Shown here: positions 1 to 9,865 of the stretch, one piece after another
Position numbering within the stretch: the first letter of the stretch is position 1
Layout: the number at the start of each line of letters is the position of its first letter
Source of the DNA: Gloeopeniophorella convolvens
Lineage: Eukaryota > Basidiomycota > Agaricomycetes > Russulales
Assembly: GCA_022496205.1 (NCBI GenBank)
Contig: WTXD01000069.1
Coordinates: 1-64,000, forward strand
DNA: 64,000 bases
Reading direction: 5' to 3'
The notes under the pieces: generated by a model
Told to the model about the DNA's origin: nothing
Database searches by the model: none
What the model saw: the letters and a program-made list of their open reading frames with translations, nothing else
Translations under genes and position numbers: made by a program

Positions 1-159
1 TACCTCGTGAAATGGAAGGGCTACCCAGACTCGGATAACGAGTGGGTCACGGCGTCCGAAGTTCACGCAGACGACCTGCTGGACCTCTATCACACTGAAC
101 ATCCTGACGCCGCAGGACCGGCATCCGATACCCTATCTAAGCGCCGTGGTCGACGCTGA
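1..159 (+). CDS. gypsy pol polyprotein, C-terminal chromodomain (partial)
   Basis: Frame 1 is open from the first base to a TGA at 157-159 and encodes 52 residues. The start reads YLVKWKGYPDSDNEWV, the conserved core of a chromodomain with its aromatic cage residues (Y, W, W). In chromodomain Ty3/gypsy elements (chromoviruses) this module sits at the end of integrase and steers integration toward particular chromatin. The tail after it is short and basic (SKRRGRR). Only the end of the protein is present because the window begins inside the gene. Confidence 0.85.
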   Translation, partial: YLVKWKGYPDSDNEWVTASEVHADDLLDLYHTEHPDAAGPASDTLSKRRGRR

Positions 160-162
160 CTA

Positions 163-175
163 TAAGAGGGGGGTA
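163..175 (+). other. polypurine-tract-like sequence after pol
   Basis: Right after the pol stop lies AAGAGGGGGGTAA. A purine run in this position normally primes plus-strand DNA synthesis just before the 3' LTR. Here the LTR starts only about 1.5 kb later, and a second purine stretch sits beside it at 1650-1662. This may be an internal (central) tract or the original tract left behind when the extra ORF was gained. Confidence 0.45.
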
Positions 176-266
176 ATTTTCATCGTTACCTTCAGCGACT
201 TCAGTCACTCTAGCAATCACAACGTTCTATTCGACCTCTTACCCGTCTCCACTTCCCACTCCTAAC

Positions 267-1628
267 ATGTCTCCAGTCCCCACCACCGTCTCTTCCGTTT
301 CCTCCATCGAATCGAGCTCCCCGGCTCCCCGCCCTATCCCGAACATCGAGTATCTCCGTACCGACACCGACTCCATCGCCAGCTCGCGTCCCCCGACCCC
401 GCCGACCTTCTTCGAGGAAACCATCATGGTCACCGAAGGAGTACGTATTCCCATGCCGGTTCCCATCCGCTCAGTCTCTGCCAGTGTTGTCACACCTTCG
501 AGCCCGAAGGTAGAAGCGGTGACAGTGGAAGCAGAACCGACGAACCCTCGAGTCGAAGGGTCAGCCACTATCCTCGCCCAGTTCGTCCCGGCCTCGACGC
601 TGCCAAGGACCGGCACACCTGTCGGACCTACTCACGTTGTCGTGGGGAACACGATCATCGACCTGGATGAAGAGGAGAGCGAGAGGAAGCGCGTCAAGGG
701 ACGCAACCAGGACTACTTAGACCATCTCATCACCGCGACGTTCGAGAACACGGGGTTCAACTGGGACCTCAAGTCAGTTCGTCTAACGGACATGAAGGCC
801 CAGTTGTCCAAACGGTTCTACGAACGCATCGACGACTGCTCGGCCACACGCTGGTACGCTCTGACGACGGATTACCGGAAGGGTATGATCGCCGAGCTGA
901 GCCAGGAGCTCATGCTCGTTCTTACTCGGCTGGCCGACCAAGCTTACCAGGCATTGCGCCTGAAAAACCCACGACTCCCGCGCGACCTCCTCTCCGAAGG
1001 CTTCTTCCGAAACGATCAGCACGTTATCACCTCCGAGACCATCCGTTCGAAGTACGACGGACGACTCATCATCGCCCCCTGGGTAAAGAAGGTCACCGAC
1101 GTGCCCTGCCCATTCATGGTCGCAGTCGAGGACGAGTACGATGAGATGGACACGGGCATCGAGTTGTACGCGACCCCAGTCCGGCACAAAAAGCCCGACC
1201 ACCTCGCCCTAGAGACCGAGGACCGACTCATGGCGCAGGACAACCACCTCCTCAGCATTGTTCGAGACCTGTGGGACGACGGACTCACTGCCGACGCGTT
1301 TCGTTTAGGCCAGGAGATGCGCAAGAGGAAGCGCGTCCAGTACGACATCGACGAGCTGGAAAGGAAGCGCGCAGACGCCAACATGCGCATCCTCCAAATT
1401 CGACGACGACTCGAGGCTGCCTGCCTCGAGTCCCGTGTACAGGCGGTGCACAACGCGCGGCAGCATTCGGCTAACCGTGTCACACCACTCTTGCACCACT
1501 GGTCGAGTCGGATCTGGGCAGACGAAGAAACACAGTTAGTGAGGCGTATGGCGAGACAGGGACCAGCAGAGAGACGTGAAGGTACGAGCGATCATGACGT
1601 GGACTTTGGTACGCAGAACGAGGACTGA
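267..1628 (+). CDS. Accessory ORF between pol and the 3' LTR
   Basis: This is an intact 453-residue ORF in sense orientation, lying between the pol stop and the LTR. I do not recognise a family. The first 110 residues are rich in Ser, Pro and Thr and look disordered. A basic patch (ERKRVKGR) follows near residue 138. The middle third is mixed and probably folded. Residues about 350-400 are strongly charged (KRKR..DELERKRADANMRILQIRRRLE) and should form a coiled coil. There is no signal peptide or membrane segment, which argues against an envelope protein. Additional ORFs at this position are known in some plant and fungal gypsy elements, usually of unknown role. A gag-like or nucleic-acid-binding role is possible but not shown. 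Confidence 0.55.
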   Translation: MSPVPTTVSSVSSIESSSPAPRPIPNIEYLRTDTDSIASSRPPTPPTFFEETIMVTEGVRIPMPVPIRSVSASVVTPSSPKVEAVTVEAEPTNPRVEGSATILAQFVPASTLPRTGTPVGPTHVVVGNTIIDLDEEESERKRVKGRNQDYLDHLITATFENTGFNWDLKSVRLTDMKAQLSKRFYERIDDCSATRWYALTTDYRKGMIAELSQELMLVLTRLADQAYQALRLKNPRLPRDLLSEGFFRNDQHVITSETIRSKYDGRLIIAPWVKKVTDVPCPFMVAVEDEYDEMDTGIELYATPVRHKKPDHLALETEDRLMAQDNHLLSIVRDLWDDGLTADAFRLGQEMRKRKRVQYDIDELERKRADANMRILQIRRRLEAACLESRVQAVHNARQHSANRVTPLLHHWSSRIWADEETQLVRRMARQGPAERREGTSDHDVDFGTQNED

Positions 1629-1649
1629 AGTCGAGGCGACTTCAGACGT

Positions 1650-1662
1650 AAGAGGGACGCAA
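1650..1662 (+). other. polypurine tract next to the 3' LTR
   Basis: The purine-rich stretch AAGAGGGACGCAA ends directly before the TGTCACG that opens the LTR, the normal place for the plus-strand primer. It resembles the stretch at 163-175. Confidence 0.5.
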
Positions 1663-2204
1663 TGTCACGAACTGTACGATACATTTTCTTTTTCTTCCTT
1701 ATCGTGACTGTACGATACGAGCTCCGTTCCGACTCCACGACTCGGGGACGCTTATCTTTCACTCGTCATACGATTCCTTCACTCTTCTTGACGCGCCCCT
1801 TATGCCATTGGATCCTTATTGTACTTCTACCTAGGAGACCCACCTTGAGTCCGTTCTGACTCGGTATGACTCGATACTAGGACGTTATGTAAACCACATC
1901 TCTTGTAGTACTTAAGGCGTAGCAGTTGTACTCTAAGGCCTTAAGCCTGTTCTCCTTTGTCAATCGACGAGGTTACCAGGGAATCCGCGTGAGGGACTTG
2001 TTCGCCCAAGCATCGCGAGGTCTTCAGCTTTGAACTCGACGTACCGGAGGCCGATTGCCTCCAGCTTCAGACATCACGTCTTATCCAGGATCCCGTGCAC
2101 CTTCACGTGCGCCTTCGAGAACCGGCTCACATCGAGACCGACTTATCGAATCTCGCTCGTCTCAGCCCTCGCCAGCTCCGCTCGCGCCGGCTCAGGCCGT
2201 GACA
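1663..2204 (+). repeat. 3' LTR of the gypsy element
   Basis: A 542-bp segment starts TGTCACG and ends CGTGACA, a perfect short inverted repeat of the kind that bounds LTRs (TG...CA). It follows the polypurine tract directly and contains no credible gene. The 5' partner is outside the window, so identity between LTRs, and hence insertion age, cannot be read. Confidence 0.75.
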
Positions 2205-2234
2205 TTCGATGATCAATCCCGATTGTTTCTAATG

Positions 2235-3405
2235 TTGTGAAGGTGCATTATCAATGAAGACGGATGCGGGCTCGGTGTGATGTTATCAAACCTTGTAGTC
2301 GAAGGTGATAGGGGATAGTAGGCATACGTGCCCCAAATCTGTTTGGAGCAGGAGTCTACCCCAAGGGCTGATAGAATATGAACGTACTGGACTCTCTATC
2401 CGTGACGGACTCATCCGTAGGAGCCTGGAGGCAACAAGAAGTGAATCGTCCCACATGCTCCAGTTTGGTTGCATATGTATATGTCAACGTCCATCAGCCA
2501 CGAGAAGAAACACTGGATTGGTCGCCGTTGAGTTGGGAGGCACGGCTCAAAGGATAGCACTCAAACACCGGAAGCGTGTCCGAATTACGCTGACGGTGGT
2601 TTTGGGTGTACTGCCGATAAACTTCAGCAGCTTTCAGAGCCCCAACTGCCATTCACCGGTTTTGACAGAGAAGAAGCCCTTCGATCGGAAGGAAATCGAG
2701 GAGTAACAATAGGTGTGCGGCTGTTGGGTGTTCAAACGTTCATCTGCCGAGGGGAGGCGAGGAGTCCGATTCGCGGGAGGATCACTGCCGCGTTGTGCAG
2801 TCTCGGGCTGGTGCTCGGCCTGCACGTGACATAAACGTGAGCGCTCAGTGAGCTGGCTGCTGGCAGCAGGCTCTCAATAAGTATATTTCCCACTGCTGCG
2901 ACGCAACCGCGACGTGCGTCACGAGCTTCCACAAGTCATTTATCTACATGGGTTCTTCGATTCCGAATCTTAGACGGGAGTACACCGTGTATGGTCGCCA
3001 GATCATGTGATATGACAGGCTGCTCAGTTCTATCATATTGATTGGTGGGATGACTAGACGAAGGACAGCCGTGCTACATGGGGTTCTGTACGCCGAGGCA
3101 CAAGTAAATGTATCCCAAAAAAAACGTTGATCAAGGTTCTGAAACCCAATAGATAACACGAGCGCCAGGCCCACCATACTCCCTAACCTTCGGGGGACCA
3201 ACATGATTCCCTCTTTTATTTGAACGTTGCTTTCCACGCTCCAACCAGACCTTCCCTTTCTCAGATACCCTTTGTCAATGCGGCTCTATCGGGTTCGGGA
3301 TCCTTGGAACGGCATATGCTGCGACGATGATGTTACAGCACAAGCACTACCTATTCTTCCTGGTATCCTGATCTCTCGTCTCTTCGTGCCACAGAATACG
3401 AGCAC
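2235..3405 (+). repeat. Relic copy of an MFS-gene upstream region
   Basis: This block is a diverged copy of 8460-9870, the sequence upstream of the MFS gene at 9866. Shared landmarks in the same order include TGTTATCAAACCTTGTAGTC (2281 and 8544), the motif GGGCTGATAGAATATGAAC, a CCTGCACGTGAC site, and a last stretch ending GAATACGAGCAC (3395-3405) against GAATATGAGCAC at the MFS start codon. The start codon is ATG in one copy and ACG here, and all homology to the MFS coding region stops at 3405. The copy therefore keeps a promoter and leader without a gene. The gypsy LTR borders it on the left. No protein in the block is supportable. Confidence 0.8.
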
Positions 3406-3458
3406 TATTTATATCAACAAACAACCTATATACTCGCGCCTCCGTGACTCTTCAACTT

Positions 3459-5525
3459 TCACAGCTTTGGTAAGGCAACCCGGTGAGTTGACGGCGGGAG
3501 TGCAGTTTTCTGCCCGTGCTGAGAGTGCCCTGGTGCACCCGCGTGTAGGTCAGAACCTTGCTTCCCATCGCCGTAGGTCGGCAACCTGCCGACGAACGCG
3601 GACCACCGATCAGCAGATATGATAGGCGCTGTCACATATGCCTCGACGTCCATGAGGGCGAGGAACTCGTCCAGCCGCAGGAACAGCGCTTCCACCGCAC
3701 GTGCCTCCATCGCGCGCAGCTCCCTCCGCGTCATCCCGAGGGACTCGACGTACCATGATTCGTCCTGGCGAGCACAGTTCGCGACGTACATGTCGAGGAG
3801 GCAAGCATCAACACCAGCTGTGCGTGCAGCGTCGTATGCAGCGCGCTGCCCGATTGCTCGAACGAATGGAAGAGCTTCTGGGAGAAGCACGGCGTTGTAC
3901 TCGGCGCTTCTGTGGTTGCCAAGTCCTGCAAGCTGAGTACGGAGCTGGGAATAGATGCCGGCCTCGTGTCGTGCCAGAAGGCTGTCAGGGTTCATTGATG
4001 ATGGCAGCGCATAGCGTCCAAGCAAGAGTTCTGATGCCAGACCTGAATCGAAATATAAACAAACTGTTTACCGGGAAATGGTGAAGAAAATGTACGAATC
4101 GAGACCACAAGTATGTCGCCTTCAGCTATGGCAATGCTGCGCAGATCCGACTGGCACAACGCAAAATCAGCAACAAATGCGGCACCATGGGCGAAGAGAT
4201 GTACCTGGTAGACTGAGATTTGATTCATCGGAAATGCACCTTGAGCACCGCAACGTTCCCCTAACTCGAGGGTGGAGTCCCGCACATGCACCACAGAAGC
4301 GACCTTGAATATGGTGACGATGGCGTGGCGCATGCGTGGATCCAGATTAGGCAAGGAGAACTCCGCCATTGTCGTATCCCGCATGGCTCGCAAGACAAAG
4401 ACCTGCGCAAGCGCGGCGAGGACTGGGATACGTTGGGTTTGAAAAGATAAGATCGGTCTGAGATTCCGAGATGAATCGTGTACCATTCGGCGCTGACTGT
4501 AGCGGGCAGAGATATGGCACGATATCGCGAGCTGGGAGATGGCAAGCGAGGTTAGCGCTACCATTCCAACAGCGAGTCGAGATATGGATGCTAGATATGC
4601 CGCATGAAAGTCGGCAGGTTTCTCGAGGGTCCCAATCAGTGCGCTTCGAGGGAGGTGAACGTTGTTGAATAACGTCAGAGCATGTTTCACTGGATTGCTA
4701 CCACCACGGCAGGGCAAAAGCCTGCCAATGACCAGTCCCATCAACTTCAAAACTTCCATATGTGATGCACGTGACGCACTTGCTCACGATTCCGCGCGCC
4801 ATCGACTTCCCGTCGTGAATATGAACGAGGAATGGCTTTACGCCGTAATCTTGTCCGTGCACGATCGTCCTCGCAAAGACGATAGCTATACAGGGTATAC
4901 CAGTTGGTGTGGTGGGCGGCATGAACCTTCGAGACTTCCGTGAGACACAACGGAGAAAAAAGGAAGACAAAACATACTTCGCAGCGCCTTCATGAGGTGT
5001 GTTTAATAAGAATGTGTTATCAGCGAGCGCAGTAGCCGTTGTCTCGAGGTGAGCTGCGTCCAGACCGTGGTCAACTTCTGTGAGGCAAAACTGCACTCTA
5101 AACGCCAATATGATTATGTGCACCGGTCGAGGAAGGATTTTACTTACACAACCTCAAAATCGAAGATCTGCTTGAGGATGGCCTGGACGTCTGGGCCTTT
5201 CCCTGCCTGAGCGGCTATGATCCCAGAGCAAAGACTGTGTTGCAATGTCAAGTGTGTGAAGGCCGCAGCGTCCATGGCACAGAGAGGGTCCTTGAACATC
5301 GCCCAGAACTTCGGCGAAAGAGAAACTACGTCCTCAGGAGTCGGCACTTGTAGCAGCGGTCAAAGTGTTGAATGGGTGATAGCGTGAAGATAAGGTGGAC
5401 TGACCATATAGCGCAGCGATGGCCTTTGCGCGCTCATAAGCCAGCCGTGTACGGGCTTGCGTGGACAATTTGAAGTCTTCTGAGACCGTTGAGAAGATGA
5501 GACTTCGAGCAAGCCTCTGGGACAT
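3459..5525 (-). CDS. Acyl-CoA oxidase-like flavoenzyme, copy A
   Basis: Seven exons (5525-5405, 5346-5148, 5097-4978, 4926-4780, 4721-4205, 4150-4096, 4042-3459) join in phase to 580 residues. The central motif FCLTEVDHGLDA followed by LETTAT matches the substrate/FAD-binding stretch of acyl-CoA oxidases and dehydrogenases. RCGAQGAF plus AIAEGD corresponds to the C-terminal CGG...EG(D/N) region that carries the catalytic glutamate, here on a 55-nt exon. The C-terminus PKL resembles a PTS1 peroxisomal signal. Expected reaction: FAD-dependent formation of trans-2-enoyl-CoA with peroxide production, the first step of peroxisomal beta-oxidation; the chain-length preference is unknown. At 580 residues it is shorter than classical fungal oxidases of about 650-700. 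Its 3' end lies 53 bp from the relic MFS leader, where a facing MFS gene would be expected. Confidence 0.85.
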
Positions 5526-6344
5526 TGTCAGGGCTGGACAGAAACGAGGGTACAGCAAGAATCGATGGGCGCAAGTGAGAGCCGTCTTGAATGCAACGCT
5601 GTTCTTTTAAATCGCGCGTGCATGTCCGGCCGTCGATTCGTGGGAAACTTCAATTTTACGGCTACTGCGTTCGATGCCACTTTGGAGATCGGCGCCAGTG
5701 GTCGCTCTGGTTTGTTCCCGGATACAGTAATGGGGTGTTGTCAGTGTCAAGTGAGGACGGATAAGGTGTACGTGAACCCGGGCTTCACCTTTGGTGGCTC
5801 GGGCGAGTAATTTGCGTCGTGAAATTCGATGACTGGGTCATCGTGTAACTGCATCAAACCTTGTGCTTGTTCTGCTTAGAGGTGCCAGCAGAGGGGCAGT
5901 TGGCGTGGATCTGAGGAAGCTATTCTCGTTCCCAGACGCCTTAGAAGAGGTCGAAGTACTACTTATTCGAGAGGGGGAGAGATAGGGAAGTGTGGGAATT
6001 GTACACAAAGTTTGATCCAGATTCGTTCTCAGCCCGAATCTCATGCCAAACTGGCGCGGCGCGGACGGCGCTGCCGGTGCCAGGGGGGCAATAAATTCAC
6101 GTGACCTGATTGATGATCTCCCTTCCCCAGACCATTTTCATGATAAGGCTCAGGACGTTCGCGACCGCAACTCAGCCCACTGTATGGGTCACTGCAGCAG
6201 GGAAACTCGGTACCTCGCCGCGAGGGAATCTGAGAGCCACATGAATGCTCGGCTCTGTCCTAACCAGGTGCCACGTAAATCATCCACAAGTACTTTTGTT
6301 CAAATAAAGTCAATTCAAGGTCAATCGCCCACTGAGCATTGGGT
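5526..6344. other. Intergenic stretch, promoter side of copy A
   Basis: No gene can be supported here. It must hold the promoter of the minus-strand acyl-CoA-oxidase-like gene that starts at 5525. It ends at the TA dinucleotide flanking the inverted-repeat element. Confidence 0.5.
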
Positions 6345-6346
6345 TA

Positions 6347-6370
6347 CTACGCCGGATCAGGAAGTGGACA
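6347..6370 (+). repeat. Left terminal inverted repeat, 24 bp
   Basis: Perfect reverse complement of 7268-7291. It begins CTACGCCGG, is preceded by TA, and marks the left end of the 945-bp element. Confidence 0.9.
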
Positions 6371-6815
6371 GGACCAGGAAGTGAACATTTTGGAAAGATC
6401 GACTCCGCACGCAGCAATGGCTGCATAGAATTCGTTTATATTTTTATACAATGAATAAATAGATCCATTTTACATGCTTGCGAAGTTTGAAGCCGATTGA
6501 GCTGCCGGATGATGCTAGAGAAATCGGTACTTCTGGGACACTGATGTGGACAGCTGCCAATCCTCCAGGAACAGGGGAAGAAATAGCTTATATGCCATGA
6601 AACTTGGTATCCACAACACACTTATACATATCTACTATATCCCCAAGTTTTGTATCATTCACATGGGTAGAACACCATCTGCGAGGGCTTTCCCTCTGGA
6701 GGGGCTCTAAGCGTGACAGAGGAGATTAAAGCTCCGCCGTCGGAGCACGTGAACGACGCGTTCGCGAATGTGCATCAGTGGGTTCTGGCTCATGATACAG
6801 CGAATTGCAAAACGA

Positions 6816-7026
6816 TAGGCCCCTTTTTGACTTTTTACACACACAGCCGGAGTCTAGCGGGGATCAGAACCGTCACCAAGCAAAGGAAACCGTCCAATCA
6901 CATTTGTTTGCGTGCCCATCAGCCGAGCACGACAAATCAAAATGAGTGCGCTTACAGGCGGACCTTCCATATTGGGCTGAGCGCGGGTCAAACGCCTGTG
7001 TGTGTAAATGGTCGAGAAGGGGCCTA
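6816..7026. mobile_element. Nested MITE, about 211 bp
   Basis: Two ends pair as imperfect inverted repeats. The left begins TAGGCCCCTTTTTGAC and runs on to ACACACACAG; the right, read on the other strand, begins TAGGCCCCTTCTCGAC and runs on to the same ACACACACAG. About 27 of 31 positions match. TA at each outer edge again suggests a TA target duplication. The unit has no coding capacity and lies wholly inside the 945-bp element, so it inserted later or is an internal part of it. Confidence 0.75.
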
Positions 7027-7267
7027 AGATTATGCGATCCGCTGTAAGATCGGATCTATGATCCGGCAAGTGTGACAATCCGTGACAAGCGCGCACTCCT
7101 TGCGGGCACTTTTCTCTCGACTTCGGCTTTGCTCTGGCACGCTCAGATCTCAACAAATAAATATAGAACTTGATAGTTACATAGAAAACACATCAAGGAA
7201 AACATACGCAAAGTTTCAAGAGATTTTATTGAGGAAAAACCCAAGACGACCAGGAAGTGAACATTTG

Positions 7268-7291
7268 TGTCCACTTCCTGATCCGGCGTAG
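7268..7291 (-). repeat. Right terminal inverted repeat, 24 bp
   Basis: Perfect reverse complement of 6347-6370, followed by TA. It closes the 945-bp element. Confidence 0.9.
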
Positions 7292-7411
7292 TATATTACT
7301 TGTTCTTCAACCGAAGCTCTATACATAAGTACACCGTTAATCTCATCTTAGTGTCATTTCCGAGGTTCTGTGACACGGCACCCACGGAACAGTCGCCGGG
7401 CTGCGCGGTGT

Positions 7412-7750
7412 TCACCATTCCCCGTCGACGACGCCGAACGCCGCTGCCCGCAGTGTCGCGAGCGTTTCATACGTCTGCAACGCGGGCCTGTGCATCAGTA
7501 CAAGCACTAGCGCGCGGAGGCCCGCATCCTTCCCGTGCGCACCGCGCACGCCGAGCAGCCGCGCAAGTGCGGGGATACCGAATGCGAGCGTCTTGCCTTT
7601 GCCAGTCCCCGCGATGCCGACAACATCGCGCCCTGAGAGCACAGGCAGCCACGCGCCCGCCTGCCCGGTCGTCGGTGCGCTGAAGCCCGCGAATGTGCCG
7701 CGGCGGGCACCGCAAGCCCATCTCAGGTGAACAACGGGAGAAGCGGCAGC
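7412..7750 (-). pseudogene. DEAD-box RNA helicase fragment (DBP3-like)
   Basis: On the minus strand the translation includes FAGFSAPT, then [23 protein letters not shown], split here as GRDVVGIA and [10 protein letters not shown] to mark the Q-motif region and Walker A motif of DEAD-box helicases. The canonical core would read AETGSGKT; here it is AGTGKGKT. Neither the DEAD box nor any later motif follows, and the frame ends shortly after. It is homologous to the fragment at 58660-59711 and resembles yeast Dbp3 family N-termini (ribosome biogenesis). Only a piece was copied, so it is non-functional. Confidence 0.7.
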
Positions 7751-8459
7751 GCGGAGGGCAGGAGGGTGACCCATGTACCGAGTTACTGCCATGAGATCTA
7801 GAATGAGAAGTCCCATCCTAGCTGCCATGATACTTATCCTCAGATGGCCAAAACGAGGCTACCCTCATAAGCCATCTTCAAACCGTCGTGATCACGATGA
7901 ACCATTTTTGTATTTCAGTGAAATTGCGTCTTATAAGTGAAATTGCGTCTTATATGAAAATATAAGTGCATATACTGCTTTCGGTCTTTTGCTGATGGCT
8001 CGCGTTCCGCCGGCGCGCCCCGCTCCATAGGCTCCCGCTCGACCGCCACTTCCCACCATTTCGTTCCGCGACTCCCTTTCTCGCCCTCTCAACGCCTGGA
8101 GAATTGACACGAAGACTATTTCGAACCTATCCGACGTTTCATACCAATCAGATCCGGGCGCAGCGCACTTATGACGCACGCGCATAATATTTTATCTCTC
8201 CTGTCCTTACTGTCTCTATAACTTAATGACTCCTTACTTTACAAACACAGACCTAACGGCCATTGTATCTAATGTATAAAACCTGTAGCCTTGTGCAATT
8301 CGTCGGATCTCATCCGGTTGTCCTCGAAACATCCCCCGCGCCGTGCCTCGTTTCCTCTTGCGCTCCAAACTCGTCTTCTCGCTCTTACTACTCGACTTTT
8401 ACATCTCGCCCCACACAGTTGCACCGCCTCGTCTTTAACGGACGTTATCGCCCCGTTGT
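7751..8459. other. Intergenic, with a 19-bp tandem duplication
   Basis: No gene is supported. The unit AGTGAAATTGCGTCTTATA occurs twice back to back at 7917-7935 and 7936-7954. The rest is unremarkable mixed sequence with short pyrimidine-rich runs at 8320-8420. Confidence 0.5.
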
Positions 8460-9865
8460 AATGGTGCCTTGTCGATAAAGACGAATCTGTATGCACTGGT
8501 GTGTTATGACGTAGGTGGGGTATTGTGGTCGTGGGCTCGATATGATGTTATCAAACCTTGTAGTCGAAGGCGGTAATGATAGCAGACATACAGGCCCTGT
8601 ATCTGTTCAGAGCAGGAGGTGGCGTCAAGGGCTGATAGAATATGAACACTCTGGACTCATCATTCGTGATAGCTCATCTGTAGCCTGAGCCTGGAAATGA
8701 CAAGAAAGTGAAATGTTCCACGTGCTTCGGTATGGCTGCGTACATGTCAACGTCCAACATCCATCAGAAAAAAATACCAGACTGATCGCCGTTGACTCGG
8801 GAGGCACGACTCAAAAGAATATATAGCACCCAAACCAGACCCAAACGGAAACGTGTTCGAATTATGCTGCGTGGTTTTGGGGAGCGTTGAATGGGCACTG
8901 CGCCAATTTATTTCAGCAGCGCCCAGAGCCGAGCTACCATTCATCCGGCTTTGGCTTTGAAAGTGAACAAGCCTTTCGATTTGAAGGAGAGTTGAGATAT
9001 AACAATAGATGTGCTGCTTTTGAGCCTTCAAGCTTCACCTGCCGGGGGGGGGGGGCAAGTTGGATCTGAGATCATCAGGCCCGAAGAAAGTGACACGAGC
9101 CGTGCCTGCGGGCCAGTATAAGTTAGTTCAATATTATGCGTCAGTCCTGGCTAGTCGGTACTAAACGATGGCAATGGTGTGAATTGCGGCGCTGCTGGTG
9201 CCGCCGGCGTAGTAGTGCTGCTGCAGTGCTGTGTCCAGTGAGTGCGGCACAACCTGCACGTGACGCAAACGTGAGCTGGCCAGCGAGTCCCGCAAGCGGC
9301 GGCACTCGGAGGGCCGCGCGCCGCGGGGGGCAGCAGGCTCCGACCGGTCTGTTACTACCCACTGCCGCGACGTGCGTCGCGAACTTCAAAGAGTCTCATT
9401 CATCTGCATGGGCCCGCTGCCCCTCTGAGTTGGAACCCAAGTGAACCTCGAAGATCCCACGCTTTGTAAAATCGCCCTTGCTCGCCTGTTAGTGCCTGAC
9501 TCCAGATCTAGAATGCCCAACTCAGTTCTATGAATTTACTGAGGTCAATCGGGTGTTGGGCAGCATAATTCGTATCTTCCTCTCCTAGTACACCGATCAA
9601 GATTCTGAGACTCAATAGGCAACACGAAAGCCGCGCTCACCATGGCACCGCCACCCTCGGAAGACCGGTATAGTCCCCTATTTTATTCGAGCGCTGCTCT
9701 CCACGCTATGCCCAGACCTTCCCTTTTTCAAACACCCTCTACGGTGAATGCGGCCGGGGGCCCCATCAGGTCTGGAATACTTGGAACGCTATATACTGCG
9801 ATGGTGATAGTACAACACAAGCATTGCCTCTTTTTCCTGGCGTCTCGTCTCTCGCGCCGCCGAAT
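8460..9865 (+). promoter_or_regulatory. Upstream region of the first MFS gene
   Basis: A gene-free stretch of 1.4 kb leads to the MFS start at 9866 and is the intact counterpart of the relic at 2235-3405. Sequence blocks kept in both copies are candidate regulatory elements: the TATCAAACCTTGTAGTC block near 8545, the GGGCTGATAGAATATGAAC block near 8628, CCTGCACGTGAC near 9250 (contains the CACGTG-like core CACGTGAC) and the last 250 bp before the ATG. A run of ten or more G occurs near 9045. Pyrimidine-rich sequence just before the start codon fits a fungal leader. No factor can be named from sequence alone. Confidence 0.6.

Larger units (their letters stand above)
1..2204 (+). mobile_element. 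3' part of a Ty3/gypsy LTR retrotransposon
   Basis: The left edge of the window cuts into a chromodomain-type Ty3/gypsy element. In order it shows the C-terminal end of pol, a polypurine stretch, a separate 453-residue ORF, a second polypurine stretch and a 542-bp LTR that begins TGTCACG and ends CGTGACA. The 5' LTR, gag, protease, reverse transcriptase and most of integrase lie outside the window, so completeness and target-site duplication cannot be judged. The remaining reading frames are open, which suggests a young or recently active copy. Confidence 0.8.
6347..7291. mobile_element. Non-autonomous TIR element flanked by TA
   Basis: A 945-bp unit is bounded by perfect 24-bp terminal inverted repeats (6347-6370 and 7268-7291; each reads CTACGCCGGATCAGG inward and continues to GGACA). 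The dinucleotide TA stands outside both ends (6345-6346 and 7292-7293), as expected for Tc1/mariner-like target duplication. A 19-bp sequence, GACCAGGAAGTGAACATTT, occurs just inside both ends in the same orientation (6372-6390, 7248-7266). There is no transposase-like ORF, so the element would depend on an enzyme encoded elsewhere. A smaller element is nested at 6816-7026. Confidence 0.85.

Noticed and set aside
2305..2706. A 133-codon plus-strand ORF in the relic upstream region
   Set aside because: The aligned stretch of the functional copy (8560-9030) has no matching open frame, so the ORF is not a conserved gene.
9040..9056. Homopolymer runs (G near 9045, A near 23842 and 59117)
   Set aside because: Single runs without neighbouring structure; ordinary slippage tracts. 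The A run at 59117 is within lysine codons and the one at 23842 is inside an intron.
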